Positions 61,034-64,000 of a DNA stretch of 64,000 nt are shown piece by piece (within the stretch, counting starts at the first letter, position 1; each line of letters opens with the position of its first letter). Source of the DNA: Nostoc sp. C052 (GTDB taxonomy: Bacteria > Cyanobacteriota > Cyanobacteriia > Cyanobacteriales > Nostocaceae). The notes beneath the pieces were generated by a model. It did not search any database and was not told the DNA's origin. It saw nothing but the letters and a program-made list of their open reading frames with translations. The DNA lies in contig NZ_CP040272.1 of NCBI RefSeq assembly GCF_013393905.1, forward strand, positions 1,674,001-1,738,000, written 5' to 3'. A program made the position numbers and the translations under genes.

Positions 61034-61044
61034 AGGACGCAGGG

Positions 61045-61167
61045 CAATACTTTTCGGATAAACCCAACAATCTCTATTTTGATCTGGGGAAAGGTTAAAG
61101 GGGAAGGGGTAAGGGTTTGAATTTACCTTTACCCCTTCCCCTTTCTCCCAAAACCCGAAAAGTATTG
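61045..61167 (+). repeat. MITE-like family G element
   Basis: caatacttttcgg and ccgaaaagtattg form perfect 13-bp arms around a purine-rich then pyrimidine-rich interior that can pair with itself (aaaggggaaggggtaagg and cctttaccccttcccctttc). The first copy is at 24083-24193. Confidence 0.8.
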
Positions 61168-61286
61168 GGAGGCAGGGGGCAAAACAGTTCCGTTAGCGGT
61201 AACGGGGCGTTGAGCTAGTTCCCAGTCCTGAATAAAGAAGCGAAATTCCCCACTCATTACCATTACTCATTACTCATTACTCAGCA

Positions 61287-61730
61287 CTACTGAATAGTCT
61301 TTGCTTCAGGGAAAGTCAATGTCCAGTTCTGTTTATCATTGAGTTGAAAGTACAAACCTTGGAGAATTAGCCGCAGAGCTATTCGAGTTCTAATAAACTT
61401 TCTGACTAGATAAGTTCCTGGTTCAGCAAAGATATCATCAAAGTTTTTTTGATAACCAGATTGTTTGGAACAATAACTACCAGCACCTTGAACTGTCACC
61501 ACAAAAAATGGAGCTTGTTTGTATTCATCAGGAATCATAAATATTCCATATACATGGTGACGACCACGCCACGGCTGAATAATAACTTTAGTAGCATGTA
61601 CTTGGAATTTTGTAGTTTTTGATGCTAGAAAAGGCTCGAAATTGCAATCAGAATCATTCACAGTCCACCACAATGTAATAATACTCAGAGAGAGCAGCAA
61701 AAGTAAAAGATAGCGGAGTCTGCGACGCAT
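61287..61730 (-). CDS. Small membrane-anchored hypothetical protein
   Basis: A 147-residue protein with MRRRLRYLLLLLLSLSIITL as a signal anchor, then a domain rich in aromatic and basic residues (VIIQPWRGRHHVYGIFMIP, FFVVTVQGAGSYCSK). Two cysteines, in SDCNF and YCSK, could form a disulfide outside the cytoplasm. I recognise no family. It faces the M28 peptidase gene convergently, with family G and heptamer repeats (cattactcattactcattac) between them. Confidence 0.6.
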   Translation of the reverse strand: MRRRLRYLLLLLLSLSIITLWWTVNDSDCNFEPFLASKTTKFQVHATKVIIQPWRGRHHVYGIFMIPDEYKQAPFFVVTVQGAGSYCSKQSGYQKNFDDIFAEPGTYLVRKFIRTRIALRLILQGLYFQLNDKQNWTLTFPEAKTIQ

Positions 61731-62006
61731 AAAACTAAGAGAAATTGTTGATGCGGCTGGTAGAATTTGATGAGTAATGATAATGCAGCTACAGCAATAA
61801 GACTATCTACCTGCAACACCTCTGCAACACGCTCTAAAGGTCAAAAACAAAACATTAAGTTGTCTTTAAATTTTCGTGTTATCAAAACTTATACTCAGTT
61901 TTGGATTTTGGATTAATCCCATACATAAATTGCTCTGGATAAATAATTTTTAATTGTCGCTGTTACAGTATTAAACCTAGCGGAGAAACAATTAGGCTTT
62001 TGTGGC

Positions 62007-62141
62007 TATTAACACTGATTTATGCTCATTTTTTTAGCTGTGATGAATTCTACAATTTGTTGCTTTTTATCGGCTTTGTTGGCATCAGCAGATACTTTGA
62101 GGATATCTGGGCGTAGGCGTAGCCCATCGTAGACATCGCCA
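62007..62141 (-). pseudogene. Possible gene remnant interrupted by a family R repeat
   Basis: On the - strand, codons ending at a stop near 62007 encode PDILKVSADANKADKKQQIV and EFITAKKMSI, a plausible protein end. Upstream the frame runs through a family R palindrome (62110-62141) and then a stop, with no start. The rest of the gap 61731-62246 shows no gene. Confidence 0.35.
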
Positions 62142-62246
62142 TCAACTTCAGAAAAAAATTTACTTTTATTTCTCAGCCATTAATAGGGTAGTCAAATACA
62201 CAAATATCCGTTATATTCCCGTAAGTAACACTTGGTATAAATATTT

Positions 62247-63920
62247 ATGGGAAGAAATTGGGAAAGTCTTAAGACAGTTGCGGGTTTCTTAGGTGCGATT
62301 GTACTTACACAGTTCGGGGGAAATGCTTCGGCCATTGCGGCTGACACAGTGATCGTGCGTTTGGGCTTATTTACAGAGTCCATTTCTCTTACTGAGTTGC
62401 AAAAGGCTGCAAAAACTGGGGAATTGCCTGAGAGTTTGCAGCCTTACACTAAAGAATTATCTGAACAACAACGCCGCTTCTTCCTGGGGGCGTTGGGTAT
62501 GAATATACCGATGAATATTGTCACCGTTGATAAGTTAGTTAATAGTCGAATTGGTACAACTATTCTCAATGATTTCGCTACGGCCTTAGCTAGAAAGGAT
62601 AAAGCTGGGGTACAAGCACTGAGAGCCGGATTGGTATTAGGCTCTGCTGCACCGCAGGGTCTTTCTATATTAAGTTTTATCGCCGCTTATCCCAGTAAAC
62701 GCCTAGAAATTGATTTGCCACAGGCTTTTTTAGTTGCAGGGAGTTTGAATACAGCTTTTTGGCGTACTCAACAATTTATGCTAGCGTTGACGCGTAGCGG
62801 CTTGTCGTCAGACATCGCTTTGCAACTTGACTCTAAAACACCACAGATTGCTTTCCCTTTTGATCCCAGCCAACCAGGAAGCGCTCAAGTAAAAATACTC
62901 AACTTCAGCCTGAATGACCAAAAGCGCGATCGCCAAATTCCAGTTGATATTTATTGGTCAACTGCTGCAACTCCCGACAAACCCGTAATTGTCCTTTCTC
63001 ATGGCTTCGCGTCAGTCCGCACAGACTTGCGTTATCTAGCAGAACATTTAGCATCCCACGGTTATGTAGTCGCAGCTTTAGAACATCCCGGTAGTAATCA
63101 GGCAAATACTGACTTAGCATTCCAAGGCAAAACCAGAGTTATGAAGCCTCAGGAGTTTTTGGATCGCCCTCAAGATATTAGTTTTGTTCTCGACGAATTA
63201 GAAAAGCTCAACCAAACGGCTAATCATCCGCTGCAAGGGAAACTTGCAACCAATAAAGCGATGATTATTGGCTATTCTTTTGGCGGTGGTACAGCTTTAG
63301 CACTTGCTGGAGCCGAGTTACAACTAGAACATCTCAAACAACGCTGTCAAAAGAACTTGGCTGTCTTGAGTCTGGGAGAAGATATGCAGTGCATCGCTCA
63401 AGAATTGCCAGAAAATAGTTATCAGCTACGAGATGCCAGAATAAAACAGGCGATCGCTTTCGATCCGACAACTTCTCTGATTTTTGGTGAAACTGGGTTA
63501 ACTAAGATACAAGTTCCTACCCTAGTGTTAGCAGGCTCCGCCGATAAAACCACCCCAGCTTTAACTGAACAGATTGTAGGATTTAACAAAATCCCATCCC
63601 CAAAATGGCTAGTTGGTATAGTTGGAGGCACTCATTTGAGCGTCAAAGACCCCAGCACCACTTTGGATCAGATAGGACAACCCAATACACCGATTAGTGG
63701 CGGTGAAGTTGTGGGTGAACAAGCAGCAGATGTTCGTAAGTACGTTAAAGCTATAGCTTTAGCCTTTGCTGCACAGATGACTCCAGAAGCTAAAAACTAC
63801 GCTGTCTTTTTGACATCAGATTATGCTCAGTTTGCTTCAACTGCTGCATTTCCATTTCGTCTCATTACGGAGATTCCTCCTAATGCTATGGCAATAGTAA
63901 AAGAATTTGTTGACAAATAA
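62247..63920 (+). CDS. DUF1400-containing alpha/beta hydrolase (secreted)
   Basis: A 557-residue protein with a signal peptide (VAGFLGAIVLTQFGGNASAIA), an N-terminal DUF1400 domain to about residue 165 (GLFTESISLTELQKAAKTGE), and a PAF-acetylhydrolase-like alpha/beta hydrolase. The nucleophile is the Ser of IIGYSFGGGTALAL, the acid probably the Asp of VLAGSADKTTP, and the His in VGGTHLSVKD. VIVLSHGFASVRTDLRYLAE gives the oxyanion loop. This layout is characteristic of cyanobacteria; the substrate, perhaps a lipid ester, is unknown. Residues about 182-192 (TRSGLSSDIALQ) are encoded by a stretch resembling the family R repeat. Confidence 0.88.
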   Translation: MGRNWESLKTVAGFLGAIVLTQFGGNASAIAADTVIVRLGLFTESISLTELQKAAKTGELPESLQPYTKELSEQQRRFFLGALGMNIPMNIVTVDKLVNSRIGTTILNDFATALARKDKAGVQALRAGLVLGSAAPQGLSILSFIAAYPSKRLEIDLPQAFLVAGSLNTAFWRTQQFMLALTRSGLSSDIALQLDSKTPQIAFPFDPSQPGSAQVKILNFSLNDQKRDRQIPVDIYWSTAATPDKPVIVLSHGFASVRTDLRYLAEHLASHGYVVAALEHPGSNQANTDLAFQGKTRVMKPQEFLDRPQDISFVLDELEKLNQTANHPLQGKLATNKAMIIGYSFGGGTALALAGAELQLEHLKQRCQKNLAVLSLGEDMQCIAQELPENSYQLRDARIKQAIAFDPTTSLIFGETGLTKIQVPTLVLAGSADKTTPALTEQIVGFNKIPSPKWLVGIVGGTHLSVKDPSTTLDQIGQPNTPISGGEVVGEQAADVRKYVKAIALAFAAQMTPEAKNYAVFLTSDYAQFASTAAFPFRLITEIPPNAMAIVKEFVDK

Positions 63921-63927
63921 GCTTTAA

Positions 63928-64000
63928 AGGACTTCCAAATAAACAATATCCAATACAAAGACGCGATAAATCACCCTCAAGACGAAAGACTGATTATTCT
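63928..64000 (+). repeat. Fragments of families C and E at the window edge
   Basis: aggacttccaaataaacaat and atccaat match the left end of family C. From 63957 the sequence aaagacgcgataaatcaccc and tcaagacgaaagactgatta matches the core of family E at 17060-17103. It is cut by the end of the window. Confidence 0.7.

Overview
The window reads as chromosomal DNA of a filamentous, heterocyst-type cyanobacterium (Nostocales, Nostoc/Anabaena-like). The reasons are very frequent GCGATCGC octamers (HIP1), heptamer tandem repeats, several families of short inverted-repeat elements, a PanC-CMP kinase fusion, a PrcA-type calcium-dependent protease, a DUF1400 hydrolase and a DUF6888/DUF6887 pair. This assignment is inference. 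I saw no rRNA, tRNA or CRISPR array.

Layout. 1-7.4 kb: right part of a class II lanthipeptide cluster on the + strand: a precursor whose 5' end lies outside the window, a Nif11-domain/phytanoyl-CoA dioxygenase fusion, a terpene-cyclase-like protein with a novel N-terminal half, and a LanM synthetase of the three-cysteine zinc type, closed by a hairpin terminator. 7.6-16.7 kb (- strand): a secreted protein and a glycosyltransferase, then a porin followed 14 bp later by a giant kinase/ATPase/GAF/SpoIIE-phosphatase protein. 17.3-23.4 kb: panC-cmk, Fe superoxide dismutase sodB, and the protease prcA with a divergent stand-alone propeptide-like gene. 23.35-28.3 kb is repeat-rich: a pile of at least five short mobile-like elements (one nested in another), a HEAT-repeat/NACHT-like membrane protein with 13 nearly identical 105-bp units, and a 21-bp satellite interrupted by a MITE-like element.

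28.98-35.4 kb (- strand): a phosphonate operon whose steps can be read in order: nucleotidyltransferase, PEP mutase fused to a second nucleotidyltransferase, phosphonopyruvate decarboxylase, and 2-aminoethylphosphonate transaminase. Together they would make 2-aminoethylphosphonate and activate it as a nucleotide conjugate for attachment to a glycan or lipid. Every gap in this operon carries a repeat or an IS. 35.5-64 kb is mostly core and lineage-specific genes: a 2OG-Fe(II) oxygenase, KTSC protein, hybrid histidine kinase, moaE, a DUF4255/AAA+ pair of contractile-injection type, plsC, a phosphoesterase, ilvN, a BON protein, an alpha/beta hydrolase, a BioU-like protein, an RTX protein, an AT-rich pair of unknown genes, the DUF6888/6887 pair, a TPP riboswitch with thiC, a molybdopterin oxidoreductase, an M28 peptidase and a DUF1400 hydrolase.

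The best candidates for undescribed biology are the lanthipeptide cluster with leader-like domains built into a tailoring enzyme, the HEAT/NACHT protein, the stand-alone propeptide beside PrcA, and the unknown pair at 53.7-54.9 kb. Start codons were re-chosen where the longest open frame began at a TTG or inside a repeat. All homology calls come from reading motifs; no database search was run.
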